Assembly: GCA_015680905.1 (NCBI GenBank)
Contig: CM027381.1
Span: 69,925,501-69,989,500 of the forward strand
DNA length: 64,000 nt
Source: Coptis chinensis
Taxonomy: Eukaryota; Streptophyta; Magnoliopsida; Ranunculales; Ranunculaceae
Direction: 5' to 3'
In this document: positions 23,404 to 35,237 of the stretch, in pieces
How the letters are laid out: every line of letters begins with the position of its first letter
How positions within the stretch are numbered: position 1 is the first letter of the stretch
Program-made: the position numbers and the translations under genes
The notes under the pieces: generated by a model
Databases searched by the model: none
What the model saw: the letters and a program-made list of their open reading frames with translations, nothing else
Told to the model about the DNA's origin: nothing

Positions 23404-24110
23404 ATGAGATTAAGATCAAGTAGAGAAAAAATGATTAACGTAATCTATCGTGAACGTCAACACACACATCTATCTAGTATACCACACAGTACACCTGATA
23501 TAATGGCTGAAGAAAGAGAGTCTCCTCTCTCTGACTTTTACAAAGCCTTAAACGATAGCCCAAAATCTTGCATACCTAGTGGGGGATTTCCGAATCCCCC
23601 CAAATATATTTAATTTGTTACCCGTTTTTCATGGGTTAGACCATGAAAAACCTTATCAGCATATGCGTAGGATTGAACAAGTCCTTACCACATTCCATTA
23701 TCCTACGGTTGGTGCGGAACAAATTAAACTGAGGGTATTTCCTTTCACCCTAGCCGATAAGCCGGCGTCTTGGTTAACTGCCCAAGCGCCTAATTCTGTG
23801 GACTCATGGGCCAAACTTGTTCAACTATTTCTGGAACATTTTTACCCACCACTGAAGACAGATGAAATGCTATCCAAGATTCATTTTTTTGATAGAATCC
23901 TCATGAATCCTTTTTAGAGGTTTGGAATCATTTCACTGACCTTCTTATAGAGTGTCCACATCATAACCTTGCGAAAGACATGTTAGTTCATGCCTTTTTC
24001 AAGGGACTGTTACACCACCATAAAGAAGTCCTTGATATAATTAATGGGGGTAGTTTCCTCAGTAAAGGAGCCTCAGAGGCTTATAAATTTTTAAAAGATC
24101 AAACAAAGTG
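23404..24110 (+). pseudogene. Gag of outer element, N-terminal and capsid part
   Basis: It starts MRLRSSREK, matching E1 Gag, and runs to 23613. It then shifts frame at about 23579-23613 to the 112-residue stretch with FHGLDHEKPYQHMRRI, FPFTLADKPASWL and LFLEHFYPP. A further frame break near 23890-23916 leads to ECPHHNLAKDM and FFKGLLHHHKEV, ending near 24100. So two small indels inactivate Gag. A run of nine G at 24122-24130 follows. Confidence 0.85.
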
Positions 24111-25318
24111 TAACAATAACTTGGGGGGGGGTAGACGATATCCCCCGCTCCGCTAGTTTTTTTTCAACAGTTAAGGCTACCAGTATGTTTCAGGTTAAAT
24201 CCGATCATGAGCTTAAAACTCTAATTGAATCCTTTACTAAAAAGGTAGAAGCTATTTATGTTCAACAAAAGCCTACCCCTGTCATGAATGTCAACTCTAT
24301 TCCATGTAATTTCTGTTTTGAGTCCTGCGCATCCCGACTCCTATTGTCCTCTTGTCTATGAACATCGATCCACACAGCTGGACAATGTTTGTTCTATTAA
24401 TAGTGAACCTAACGCACCTTGGAGACAAAATCCCAACTACGGTTGGCGAAATAATCAACAAGTTATACCTCCAGGGTATAATAATCAAATTGTTAGGCTA
24501 GCAAACAATTACAACCAAGCTCCACCGAGACAAGGACAAGGACAAAGACAAGGGAATTATAATAATTATAACAATAATAATTATAATGCTAATAGTGGTA
24601 TCATTCCGATTAATCATAACTATCACAACCCACCTGTTAATAATCAACGTGACATAGTTCATGTCACATAACCTGTAATAAACACTCCTCCATAACTGGA
24701 TCGTTTCTACGCCTTTATGCAAACCCAAAAATAGATTTTACAGTCCATCCAACTTTTCTTACAGTAGTTAGCCCAAGAGAAAGTACAACCCAAAGGTGTG
24801 TTTCCAGGTCAAGCAATACCTAATCCTAAAACAACAAACACAGCCTTTGAAGTAAACGGTAATACTAGTAATGAAAATCGAAACGTAGGTGAGCTAAATG
24901 CCATCACCACTCTCCGTTCTGGCAGAGTGGTTGATAACGCAGCGTAACTATGCCTGTAGTTACCCCACCAGTAGTCCTTACACCAGATATTACACTAGAT
25001 ACCGAAATAGAAACTAAAGATCCTACCCCTGTAAAGGTACCAATTAAACCACAACCTAAGAAACAAAAAGCCAAGGTTAGACATCTTGTTGATCCATACG
25101 CTAAATATAGAGAGAAACCATCGTTTCTCTAAAGATTAACCATGTTAACCAAGAATACGAATTTCGATGAGATTAAGGAAGTTTTTAAAAATCTAACGAT
25201 AAACATATCCCTTCTTGAAGCGATTAAAAAGTTACCTCACCATGCTAAGTTTCTCAAAAAGTTGTGCACTACTAGGCGTAACACAAATATTCCTAAATAC
25301 GCCTTTTTAACTTAATAA
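24111..25318 (+). pseudogene. Gag C-terminal region of outer element
   Basis: It contains a damaged zinc knuckle (PCNFCFESCASRL near 24303-24340; compare the intact CNFC...H...C of E1). Next is an Asn- and Gln-rich stretch to 24671 (QGQGQRQGNYNNYN), then the linker with TLRSGR near 24910, then PYAKYREKPS near 25105. Several frame changes occur. The frame that continues into the protease has two consecutive stops, TAA TAA, at 25313-25318. Confidence 0.8.
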
Positions 25319-25849
25319 TTTCCAACTTTAACTGAACATAATAGAATCGTTAAGTACAAGGACCCTGGTTGTCCTACTGTACAATGCACCTTAGAAGATT
25401 CCCACATGACGACCGCGCTATTCAACCTGGGGGCGAGTGTTAACTTACTCCTGTATTATTTATATAAACAAATAGGTCTACAGGAGATGCAACCTACTAA
25501 AATGACATTACAATTAGCTGATTGGTCTATTAAGTATCCTAAGGGTGTGGTTGAAAACATACTTGTTAAGGTTCAGAATTTCTACTATCCTGCTGATTTT
25601 GTTATCCTCGATACAAAAGTCGCTAACGACTCTGTTCCAATCATTTTAGGGCGTCCTTTCTTGGCTACTGTCAATGCGCTCATAAACTGCCGCGATGGTT
25701 TGATGTCCATGTCTTTTGGCCATTTATCTGTTGAGGTAAATGTTTTTAAAATGACGAAACAGTTCCCATATATGACTTCGGATAGAAAGGTTAGCATGAT
25801 CGAGAGTTTAGCTCAAGATTTTTTCAAAACCACATTTCTGGATAATTAG
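25319..25849 (+). pseudogene. Aspartic protease region of outer element
   Basis: The frame is open from after the double stop to TAG at 25847-25849. The active site reads FNLGASVNLL near 25424-25450: the catalytic Asp found in E1 (DLGAS) is Asn here, so the protease should be inactive. ILGRPFLATVNALINCRDG near 25645-25700 is the second conserved block. The frame ends AQDFFKTTFLDN and then a stop, where E1 continues into the pol linker. Confidence 0.85.
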
Positions 25850-26434
25850 ATGCACAAATTCCTTTCCTTTGGAAGTTCAAACTTCGACGAGAACTCCCTG
25901 GAAGTCGAGGAAGATTTCCTTCAACTCTTTTGCAACTCTTCCTTGCCACCTCGCGAGTCCTTCCCTGTCAACATCCATTCATCCCTTAACACTATAACGG
26001 AAGATGAATTTTTCACCCTCTATCCCAGTGATTCTTTTGACCCACCTATTGAGGAATGTCTTGCATATCTCAAGGCTTCTGATGATCTAGACCTGAGAGC
26101 TCTAGCCAAGCCCCATTCATCCACCTCACATCATCTTGTCACTCATTCATCTTCCATCACCAATTTTCCCCACCTTCCACCTTTTCAAAGGAACTTTGAG
26201 TTTGCACTTGACCCTTTTGTTTCTCCAGTGCTTCATGATTTTCTAAATCCTCCTAATACGGAAATAATTCCCAAGGAAAAGGAACTTGACACCTTCATTT
26301 TCAGAATTGAGACAGTTCCTACCTACACCATGAATGAGTTTTATGCTAAACCCACATTCCCATTTTTTCCATTCGTTCCTTTTAAAACTTATACATATCC
26401 AACATATCTTCCACAAACATTCATTTTCTCATGA
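25850..26434 (+). CDS. Unrecognised 194-residue ORF replacing pol in outer element
   Basis: The first 15 codons (MHKFLSFGSSNFDEN) match the pol linker of E1, then all similarity to E1 ends. The rest is acidic near the start, rich in Ser, Pro and His in the middle (HSSTSHHLVTHSSS) and rich in Phe, Pro and Tyr at the end (FPFFPFVPFKTYTYPTY). No enzyme motif, zinc finger, signal peptide or clear membrane segment is visible. It begins directly after the TAG closing the protease frame. I cannot assign a function; it may be filler sequence that stayed open by chance. Confidence 0.5.
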   Translation: MHKFLSFGSSNFDENSLEVEEDFLQLFCNSSLPPRESFPVNIHSSLNTITEDEFFTLYPSDSFDPPIEECLAYLKASDDLDLRALAKPHSSTSHHLVTHSSSITNFPHLPPFQRNFEFALDPFVSPVLHDFLNPPNTEIIPKEKELDTFIFRIETVPTYTMNEFYAKPTFPFFPFVPFKTYTYPTYLPQTFIFS

Positions 26435-27321
26435 TCATTCACTTGGACACTCTTTCGTTCGAAGATGAAGAAGAAGGTGTATGCTCGATTACGTTCTAGG
26501 TCTATCAGATTTTGCTTTCATTTCACTAAGTTGTGACGTAGAAAATCTTGGTGCTTGATTCTGTTTGGGGGTGCATTCCATGTTAATTATTTATGGCAAG
26601 ATCCACAACTATTTTGGTTGTTGATATATGGTAAACTGCATGTTCATTATATACATATGTTAGAGATGAAGTCTCGGGAATCTGACTTTAAAAGACCCAC
26701 GTTTAAAACAAATTTTCTAAACTCTGTTCTATAAAATTTGTTTGGGGGTAGGGTGTTGGTATTTCCATCCTAAACTCTATTTTATAAATTTGTTGTTTTG
26801 ATGTTGTTTTTATTGTTTTTAGTAGATTAAATGTTAAGTTGTTAAATTCAGTAGTTAAATTTGAATTCTGTAGTTAATTATTATTTGAATTTCTATTTTA
26901 ATTTAACTTGGGTTTTGTCTAAGCATGCGATGATTTTTACGTAAATCTCACCATCCTGAATTGTTTGGGGGTGGTATTATTATTTTTAGCATTGCTTTTA
27001 TTTGATCCACCATTTTAGAAGTAATTTTGCAATGAGTTGGTCAAGAATGTTGCTATTATTGGTGTGGCTATGATTAGATATTGTGGTAGGATGAAATTTC
27101 AATAAGTTAGGAAGTTGCTATTCTAAATTCAATCTAAAAGATATTAGGTTGGTTTTGGAATAATGAATCTGGGTTGTTTCCGTTTTAAGTTTTGAAAATA
27201 TTTTGTTTTCGGCAATTGCCTTAAAAAAATTTGGCAACTTGTCAATTCGTTTTAGAAACTAAAATCCTATATATACTTGATTCATTCTACACACACAACC
27301 CACACATCTCACTTTCATCTC
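26435..27321 (+). other. Non-coding segment of outer element with three polypurine-like motifs
   Basis: No gene. TGTTTGGGGGT-type motifs, like the true polypurine tract at 41928-41938, occur near 26562, 26739 and 26962. The segment ends at the ATCTC target site of the inner element. Confidence 0.7.
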
Positions 27322-28940
27322 TGACACATGCTCCTTTTATGTGTAGATGAGATGGTATATGGATGATGTAGATAGATGATGTAGATAGATGATGTAGATG
27401 GATGATGGTCGTTGAACAAAATCGAAGCTTATCAAAACCTAATTATCCTTCAATTATTATCCCTCAATAAGTAAAGGATGAGTAGGGTATCGTTCCACTT
27501 TTAAGTGTATGTTATGTGAAAGACAGGACTGGAAAGGGGGTTTGAGGGATTAAAAACTATAATTATAGAGATTTTAGATTCTAATACTAAACTAAACTAA
27601 ACTAACTAAACTATTGAGAATTTATAGGAGGGGGAATTCAAGATATTAGAATCCACCAATACTTTTGACCTATGACATTCTGCTTCATGGTTGTTCTTAC
27701 AAGTAGACTACAATTAGGCAATCGAGCGAGTGCTAATGCCCTCTTGGACGAAACATCGTTAACAATTAACTGTACTTAAGGTTGTTCCTATGTTTATGCT
27801 ATTAATATCTTCTTTCCTTTTATGTAAGCTCGGGCAGCCATTTAATGTATTACCGAGAGCAACATCAAGGAGTACTTCCTAATAGGGTGGCCATTCAATG
27901 AATCACCACTTAAGGCAAACACAAAGAATACTTTCCCTAGGCAGCCACTCCCTAAGCTACCCCTTCTAAGGCAACACAAAGAATACTTCCCTAACTCTAA
28001 AGAACTATACTACTAGAAGAAAAGTAAAGAACACTAGCATGATATTAATATTGCAAAACATAAACCCTATTCTATACTTCCATCCCATGGTGTGGGCAAT
28101 GAAACTAATAACTAAAAACATAAAGAACTAACCTGATTGAAGAACAACATGAACCAGAAGAATCATTAAACCTTAAGCATCGACTTCATCTCCTCCCTTG
28201 AAGAAGAAAATTAGCCTTCCATATAGAAGGAAGAACATGAAGAACGAGAAGAAGAAGAGTCGAAGAACATAAGACTAGAAAGACTAATTTATTAAGACTC
28301 GGCTAGTTAAAACCGAATCTTTTATTATTAATCTCTCTCTACCTCAAGTTCTGGAGACAAGAATATAAGTGAATTGGCAAATTACATGAGGCACTTAGGT
28401 CCTCTATTTATAGTTCTAGAAGCATTCCAAACAACTATTTGTTTCCTAATACAAATCAACTTCTTTCAGAGTCCAACTTCGTCTCCAAAACTGAGAAGGA
28501 ATTGGCTATAGTGTCGTTTCATGCATCTGGACGCACGATCCTTGCGTCTCAAACGCAAGAGTCGCATCTGGACGCACGATAGTTGCGTCTCAAAAGCGAT
28601 ACTCTATTTTTCCTTTTTTGCTCCATCCTTCTTTCCTCTTTTGTGGGTTTTAGTCTAAGCAACGAATCCTTTGGCCTTGGGCTTCCAAATAGGCTTTAAA
28701 ATAGGTCCAAGTCGTATCTTTAATAGCTTCAATTCCTTGGCCTTCTCCATGATTGTCCACGGGCTTCCCATGTGATCCTTAATGCTTCGAATTGCTACCC
28801 CTTTTTCTCTAATATTCCACAAAACTCTCTTTTTCACCTATAGAATCATAAAACATAACTTACAAACACTATTAGTCCACTAAGATGGCTAAACAAGAGG
28901 CATAATCGAGGGTTAAATTGCACTTTTTGAGCACTTATCA
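27322..28940 (-). repeat. 3' LTR of inner Athila-like element
   Basis: 1619 bp, pairing with 37314-38937. It contains short GATGTAGATAGAT repeats at 27364-27403 and inverted GCGTCT/AGACGC motifs around 28525-28600. TSD ATCTC lies at its left. Confidence 0.95.
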
Positions 28941-29786
28941 TAACTCCCAACTAGTTTTTTGCTAGTCTCTTAGCAAATAAGATAAAAAAAAATAGATAAG
29001 TGATCAAAATCACATCCTAATCACAAAAATAAAATCCATACTCACTTTCACAGGCATCGCGATTGCATTTACCATATGTAACAAGGCTTTAAACCTTTAA
29101 GTTCCCCAAAAAGAACGAGTTATAGTCTTGTGAGGGTTTTCAGGTGATATACCTACAAAATCAATCAATAACATGTTCAAGAATGATAGTATTTTTCAGA
29201 GAGAGAAATTCCTTACCCACTTAGTGCCTACTCCAACAGACGGTCTCCATTGCTAACTATATTGCTGTAAAGACTCATAGATTATGATGGGAGATAGTAA
29301 AAATTGACAAAATTCTCAATCAAGGCTTATGTGTGTACTTAGTCAATCTCCTATACTCTCCTTTCCAAGAAACGGAATCCCTAGTTTACCTTTAGACAGA
29401 TAATCTCAACTTTCAATCCTCACCGGTCATACTCTCATAAAAGAATCTCTCAAAAGATGGTATACTATTTTACCTCATGTATGTGGGGAAAAGAATAATG
29501 AATATGAACATCCCACATACTACCTTGAAAAACAAACTTCTAGATGACAGTAGTCTCATGGAAAGAATGTCAATCACAAATGAAGTGTCAGGTCCTTCAC
29601 TTTAATATCCTCTCACATATTCTAGACTTCGTACCATACTGTAGTGATAAGTCATGGGTTGTAACTTGGCTTGGGTATTGGTTTGTGAAGGAAAGGTAAA
29701 AAGGATTCAAAGGTTGTAGAGAAAATTCTATATTTGTAGAGAAAATTCTTCCTTTGTCTTAGCTTTTCCATCCATTTTGTTCAACT

Positions 29787-29827
<41 letters not shown>

Positions 29828-31005
29828 TGGTATATCCTTTATTAGTACTGGATATGCTTGTTTTCCACTAGCTTCTTTCACTTAGAACATAATGATGGTT
29901 TTCATTGTGTATCTCTGATATTTCCTTATAATCTTCCTTTTATGCTCTTTCTTCCTCCTTGTTCCCCTCGTATTCTCAAAAACATATGGGTATGGCTGAT
30001 AAAGGTTCACTACTTGACTTATTAGTATGATACTCTGTTTCAAATAAACTACAAGACCTAATTGCTATCTCCCCAGTTGATGCCACTTCGTGAATAACCA
30101 AATCAACAAATAATGAGACTATATTACAACGACATAAAGAACTAAAAGATGTTGAGTCACTAAGACTCGGATTTTTTGTAAGAACTCTCCAAAGAATGGG
30201 TATAAAGCTCAAGTCTCACGGGCTAAGTATAAAAAAATCTACTTCCAGTTTACTAGGGATTAAATCTCTCTTCTAGCAAAAGTACACAAAACTGATCAAG
30301 TACTATGGTGGTGCCTTGATAAAGAATTATATCAACTAGAACTATGTCCGAGCATAATAAATAGTCTAAGCGGTAATGAAATCAATAATATCAACTATCT
30401 ATCAGACTCAACACTAAGTAGTATAGAATATATATCCCATACTCATCATTAAAATTCATTTTTCTCATGCTGCTGATATAGAAACAAAAATACTTTTGTT
30501 TTTGAAAACTAATTTTCAAAATTCATTTCTCAAGTACACCCTCCCCCTACTTATGCATGCATTGACCTCAATGTATAAAGAAGTAATGAAATGGATGAGA
30601 AAAAGGTAGGATATTACCATTGATGCCGAATATCAGTAGAATTAGTTCAAGAAACAAATCAAATATTTTTAGGTCTTTTTACATACGTCAGATCCCTAAG
30701 ACGTAATGTGAGTCTTTTAAAGTCAGATTCTCAAGAATTTTGAGTCCTATCTCTTGACAACATGCATACTTCCTGTATACATTTTATACTTGGTCTACTA
30801 GAGTTATGAGACTTTGACTCCGGCGCTTGCAACTCCTCTTAGTAAAGGATAAAGTTATGAAAATCTGAGGGCCCGTCTATCAGTGGCATTTATACTAATG
30901 AGATCCTAAGGAGTCAAGCTTACAACGCTTGGCTTCCTCATGTAAAAAACTTAAACTAGATAGAGTAACAGGTTCAGCAAGACATAGAATGGAATATTTA
31001 AGTGT
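28941..31005 (-). other. Inner element: region between integrase and 3' LTR, no env-like gene visible
   Basis: Athila elements often carry an env-like ORF here. I see none: the longest ORF (30212-29976, 78 residues) has no recognisable motif. On the minus strand CTAGTTGGGAGTTA next to the LTR at 28941-28954 is the probable polypurine tract. A run of 30 T lies at 29790-29819. Confidence 0.6.
29790..29819. repeat. Poly(T) run, 30 bp
   Basis: An uninterrupted T run inside the 3' region of the inner element. It could be the A-tail of an old retroposed fragment on the minus strand, but no partner sequence is recognised. Confidence 0.8.
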
Positions 31006-31949
31006 GTAGGTAACTTACCCCAATTTTCCACTTCAACAATGGTCTGATCAACCGAATCCTTGAGAAAAACGGCCTCCACGTCCCTAGTAGGTAACTCCAT
31101 AAAAGGCTTCAGTCAATGAGCATTGACTTTGAAACGAGTCCTTCTTTTTATGTTTTCAACTTCAATAGCTCCAAAAGGTGTGACATGTCTTACTACAAAC
31201 AGTCCCGTCTATCTAGATCTCAACTTTCAAGGGAAAATTTCTAGACGAGAGTTGTAGACCAGAACCTTCTATCCAGGTTCAAATTCTCTCTTCAGAATTC
31301 TTCTGTCATGTAATGCTTTAGTCTTATCCTTGTAAATCCTTGACTTATCATAAGCATCATTTCTCAATTCCTCTAATTCACTTATCTAAAGCTTCCTCCT
31401 TTCTCCTGCTTGATCTAGGATGAAATTCATCTCTTTCACTGCCTAGTAGGCTTTATGTTCTAACTAAACAGGTAGATGACACGCATTTCCATATACTAAG
31501 CGATAGGGTGACATCCCTATGGGTGTTTTGAATGTTGTTCTGTATGCCCATAGTGCATCTTAGAGTCTAAGAGACCAGTCTTTCCTAGAAGGATTAACTG
31601 TCTTCTCCATAATACTCTTGATTTCCCTATTTGAAACTTCTGCTTGACCATTAGGCTGAGGATGATATGGTAAAGCTAGCTTGTGAATTACTCCATACTT
31701 TGCCATAAGATTCCCAAATACACGGTTACAGAAGTGAGAACCGTTATCACTGATGATGTCTCTCGGTGTTCCAAATCTTGGTAGAATGTTCTTCTTCAGA
31801 AAGTCCACGACGACTTTATGATCGGCAGTCTTTGTAGGAACTGCTTCAATCCACTTTGAAACATAGTCCATAGCCAATAGAATGTAAGTGTAACCAAAAG
31901 AAGGCGGAAATGGCCCCATAAAATCTATACCCCATACATCAAAGATTTC
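31006..31949 (-). pseudogene. Inner element integrase, catalytic core and C-terminus
   Basis: The open stretch 31919-31560 has the first core Asp just upstream (DFMGPFP), then [26 protein letters not shown] holds the second Asp and [19 protein letters not shown] the catalytic Glu, so the DDE triad is complete. A TAA-type break at 31559 follows RKDWSLRL. The C-terminal domain continues in the same style ([15 protein letters not shown], later LEIFPGKLRSRW near 31220) with several stops down to about 31006. Confidence 0.88.
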
Positions 31950-32471
31950 TTAGATAAGGATCGGTTGTTGAGGCCACTCGAACCTTTTCAAGGTCTTACC
32001 CAAAAATTGGCATCTCGGACATGCTTTGCAATAAATATTTGCATCTTTAAAAAGAGTAGGCCAATAGAATCCAGCTTGTAATACCTTGTTTGCAGTACGT
32101 TGCGGCCCAAAGTATCCTACGCGAAGCTGATCATGACAGAATGATAGAATGGATTCATGTTCCAATTCTGGGATGCATCTTCGAATAATCTTATCCGAAC
32201 ACTTTTTAAATAAGTATGGATTATCCCAAAAATAATATCTGGCCTTTGAGTAGAATAAATCTTTTTCTTGCTTGCTCCAATGCGATGGTTCCTTGTCGGT
32301 CACAAGATAGTTTGTGATGTGGTCGTACCATGGTACTTCTGATATACTGAACAACTGTTCATCAGGAAAAGTCTCATAGATTTGTAAGTTGTCTTCCGTA
32401 TTCTCCACTAACAATCTAGAAAGGTGATCAGCAACGACATTCTCTGTTCCTTTCTTATCATGTATCTCCAA
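31950..32471 (-). CDS. Inner element: RNase H end and integrase zinc-binding domain
   Basis: 173 residues. It begins with the end of RNase H (GTENVVADHLSRL at residues 8-20). The integrase N-terminal zinc domain follows: CHDQLRVGYFGPQRTANKVLQ, then FYWPTLFKDA, then CKACPRCQFLG as the CxxC pair. One of the usual H2C2 histidines (GGH in relatives) is Tyr here (VGYFG). The listed start is simply the first Met after a stop. Confidence 0.85.
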   Translation of the reverse strand: MEIHDKKGTENVVADHLSRLLVENTEDNLQIYETFPDEQLFSISEVPWYDHITNYLVTDKEPSHWSKQEKDLFYSKARYYFWDNPYLFKKCSDKIIRRCIPELEHESILSFCHDQLRVGYFGPQRTANKVLQAGFYWPTLFKDANIYCKACPRCQFLGKTLKRFEWPQQPILI

Positions 32472-32717
32472 ATCAAATTCTTATAAAAGTAGTATCCATC
32501 GGATCAACCTTGGCTTGGCATCCTGCTTAGCGAGTAAATGACGCAAGGCAGCATGGTCAGTATAGACAATCACCTTTGAACCTATCAGATATTGTCCAAA
32601 TTTGTCAAGAGAATAGACGACGGTTAAGAGTTCCTTCTCAGTGGTAGAATAATTAATCTGAGCTCCATTTAGAGCCTTGCTAGCATAATAGATTGCATAT
32701 GGCACTTTCTTATCTCT
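32472..32717 (-). pseudogene. Inner element RNase H
   Basis: The 74-residue open stretch 32705-32481 carries [31 protein letters not shown] and [11 protein letters not shown], the RNase H core with Glu and Asp ligands. Stops on both sides separate it from RT (near 32710) and from the integrase part. Confidence 0.88.
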
Positions 32718-33377
32718 TTATCCTAGACCGGCTCCTATAGCATAATCAGATGCATCACACATGATCTCAAATGGCTGGCTCCAATTGGGCGCATGAATGA
32801 TTGGTGCTGAAGTGAGTTCTTCCTTTAACTTCATAAAAGCTTCGACACATGACGTATCAAAATCAAAGACAATATCTTTCCTTAACAGATGTGACAGCGG
32901 TCTTGCAATGCTGCTGAAATCCTTGATGAATCGACAATAGAATCCCGCGTGACCTAGGAAGACATGGATATCTTTTACAGTTCTCGGTTTAGGTAGATCC
33001 TTTATAATATCAACCTTTGCTCGATCTACTAGAATTCCTTCCTTTGAAACTTGGTGACCCAGCACTATCCCTTCCTTTACCATGAAGTGACACTTTTCCC
33101 AGTTCAGAACTAAGTTGGTATCGCAACAATGTTTAAGGACTAAGGAGAGATGGTGTAGGCAATCCTCAAAAGATGATCCAAAAACTGAAAAATCGTCCAT
33201 AAAAACTTCCATGTATTTCTCCACCATGTCGTCAAAAATACTCATCATGCATCGCTGAAAAGTGGTTGGTGCATTGCATAGACCAAAAGGCATATGACGG
33301 TAGACGAATGTTCCAAACAGACATGTGAATGTGGTCTTCTCTTGGTCCTCAGGGTGAATATGGATTTGAAAATATCC
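32718..33377 (-). pseudogene. Inner element reverse transcriptase, palm and thumb
   Basis: The open stretch 33293-32718 (191 residues) starts in MPFGLCNAPTTFQRCM, carries EVFMDDFSVFG (FxDD active site) and GIVLGHQVSKEGI, and then FLGHAGFYCRFIKDFS leading to the RNase H connection with FEIMCDASDYAIGAGLG. It joins the upstream finger domain (to 33378) across one break near 33378 that ends LDGY with TAA. Confidence 0.9.
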
Positions 33378-35237
33378 TTAGTAACCATCAAGAAAGTAGT
33401 AGTAAGCTTGTCCAGCTAATCTTTCTAACATCTGATCGATGAATGGCAATGGAAAATGGTCTTTCCTTGATGCGTTATTCAACTTCCTGTAATCAATGCA
33501 AACTCTCCATCCAATTTGTATCCTGGTTGAAATCAACTTATTGTTCTCGTTCTCAATCACTGTGGTTACGGACTTTTTCGGCACAACTTGAACTGGACTA
33601 ACCCATTGACTATCAGAAATAGGGTAGATAATGCCGGTGTCAAAGAGTTTGATGACCTCTTCTCGAACTACTTCCTTTATCTTCGGATTAAGCCTCCTTT
33701 GTGGTTGCTTAGAAGTCTTGTTGTCCTCTTCCAAATGAATCCTATGTTGAACTATCATAGGGCTGATCCCCTTGATATCATCAATTGTCCAACTTATAGT
33801 TGACTTGTATTCCTTTAAAAGTGCTACTAACCTTGATTCCTGCTCCTCAGTCAAATCTGATGTAATGACTACTGGGTAGGTTCCCAAATCTTCCAAGAAA
33901 ACATACTTGAGTGTAGACGGCAAAGGTTTCAATTCTAGCTTAGGCGGCTCCTTCTTAAGCTCTTTAGATGGTTCACCAGGCATAGGCGATTCAAACTTTT
34001 CTTTGAACTTGCTGTCATCCATGACAGGTGATGAATCCAAAATCGCATTGATTGCCTCGACACTAAGTTCCTCACAATCTGAATCTGTCAGAGCTTTCAA
34101 CAATTCATCAGTAGGATATGAATGAGTCAGATAATCCTGTGTTAACGCTTCAATCATGCATACCTCATTCATAGCACACACCTCCTGTGGTTGCTGTAAC
34201 ATATGGAAAATATTGGTCTCGACTCTCATATTACCAAAGGATAATGTCATATTACCGTTTTGACAGTTGATGAGTGCATTTGCAGTGGCCAAGAATGGTC
34301 TGCATAGAATGATTGGTATCTGCCTACCAGATGTAGGTTCCGTGTCGAGTACTATGAAGTCAACCGGATAATAGAAATCTTCGATCTTGACTATGACATC
34401 TTCAATGATTCCTTTAGGTATCTTTACTGATCTATCTACAAACTGTAAAGTAACATCAGTTGGTTTAAAACCCTTCAAGCCTAACTTCTCGTAGATGAAA
34501 TATGGTAGAAGATTTATACTGGCACCCAAATCTAATAAAGTTTGCTCTTCCAAAGAATCCCTAATTCTGCATGTAACAGTTGGACTTCCAGGATCTTTCA
34601 GTTTCACAACCGCTAGATTCTGTAGGTACGATGAACTTCTTTGAGCGATAAAAGCTTCTTTTGGAATGTTGGTCTTCTTCTTTACTAGATCTTTCACGAA
34701 CTTGGCATACGAGGGAACTTGCTTGATGGCGGTCAGAAATGGGATATTAATATGCAAATTTTGAAATACATCGCAAATCTCCTTGTACTGGTCATCCTTT
34801 CTGGTATTTACTAGTTTCGAAGGAAACGGTGCTGGCGGATTCTTCAATATCGGTTCTCTTCTTTCGGCTTCGGTTGGCTTGGTAACAGATAGTAGAGTGA
34901 TAGGTGGAGTCACTCGTGATGGCTTCTTCTTACTTACTTCCATAGTAGTTCCTTCAGCTTCTCTCTCAACAGTTACTTTAGCGGGTGGCACAACACTAGA
35001 TATATATGGAATGTTAGAACTGGGTGGGATGGTGGGGACATAAGTTACCTTAGGCTGCGCAGAATCTTTTCCTGATTCATAGACAATCTTGTTATCAACT
35101 TTCTTGCCTGACCTCAGAGTGGTGACAGAATTAACTTGGTCATGAGTAATCTCTAGGTTATCCACCTGCAGGACACCTCTTCCTTTCAGATTTGGCTCCG
35201 GCTGGCTTGGTAATGCTCCTTTCGATCTTTCCGTCAA
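33378..35237 (-). CDS. Inner element Gag-Pol segment: gag end, protease, RT fingers (619 residues)
   Basis: This is the longest open stretch in the window. In order: gag-pro linker with TTLRSGKKVDN (about residues 39-49); KKPSRVTPP; the conserved pre-protease block CDVFQNLHINIPFLTAI (about 154-170). The protease has LLDLGASINLLPYF near 233-246 and IILCRPFLATANALIN near 308 (ILGR has become ILCR). A linker follows with IEALTQDY, then pre-RT WTIDDIKGISP and RIHLEEDNK. RT fingers have VSPVQVVPKKSV and WRVCIDYRKLNNASRKDHFPL. A stop after LDGY ends it in the palm. Confidence 0.92.
   Translation of the reverse strand: MTERSKGALPSQPEPNLKGRGVLQVDNLEITHDQVNSVTTLRSGKKVDNKIVYESGKDSAQPKVTYVPTIPPSSNIPYISSVVPPAKVTVEREAEGTTMEVSKKKPSRVTPPITLLSVTKPTEAERREPILKNPPAPFPSKLVNTRKDDQYKEICDVFQNLHINIPFLTAIKQVPSYAKFVKDLVKKKTNIPKEAFIAQRSSSYLQNLAVVKLKDPGSPTVTCRIRDSLEEQTLLDLGASINLLPYFIYEKLGLKGFKPTDVTLQFVDRSVKIPKGIIEDVIVKIEDFYYPVDFIVLDTEPTSGRQIPIILCRPFLATANALINCQNGNMTLSFGNMRVETNIFHMLQQPQEVCAMNEVCMIEALTQDYLTHSYPTDELLKALTDSDCEELSVEAINAILDSSPVMDDSKFKEKFESPMPGEPSKELKKEPPKLELKPLPSTLKYVFLEDLGTYPVVITSDLTEEQESRLVALLKEYKSTISWTIDDIKGISPMIVQHRIHLEEDNKTSKQPQRRLNPKIKEVVREEVIKLFDTGIIYPISDSQWVSPVQVVPKKSVTTVIENENNKLISTRIQIGWRVCIDYRKLNNASRKDHFPLPFIDQMLERLAGQAYYYFLDGY

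Noticed and set aside
33588..35043. Plus-strand ORFs of 71-86 residues
   Set aside because: Shadows of the 619-residue minus-strand Gag-Pol frame of the inner element.
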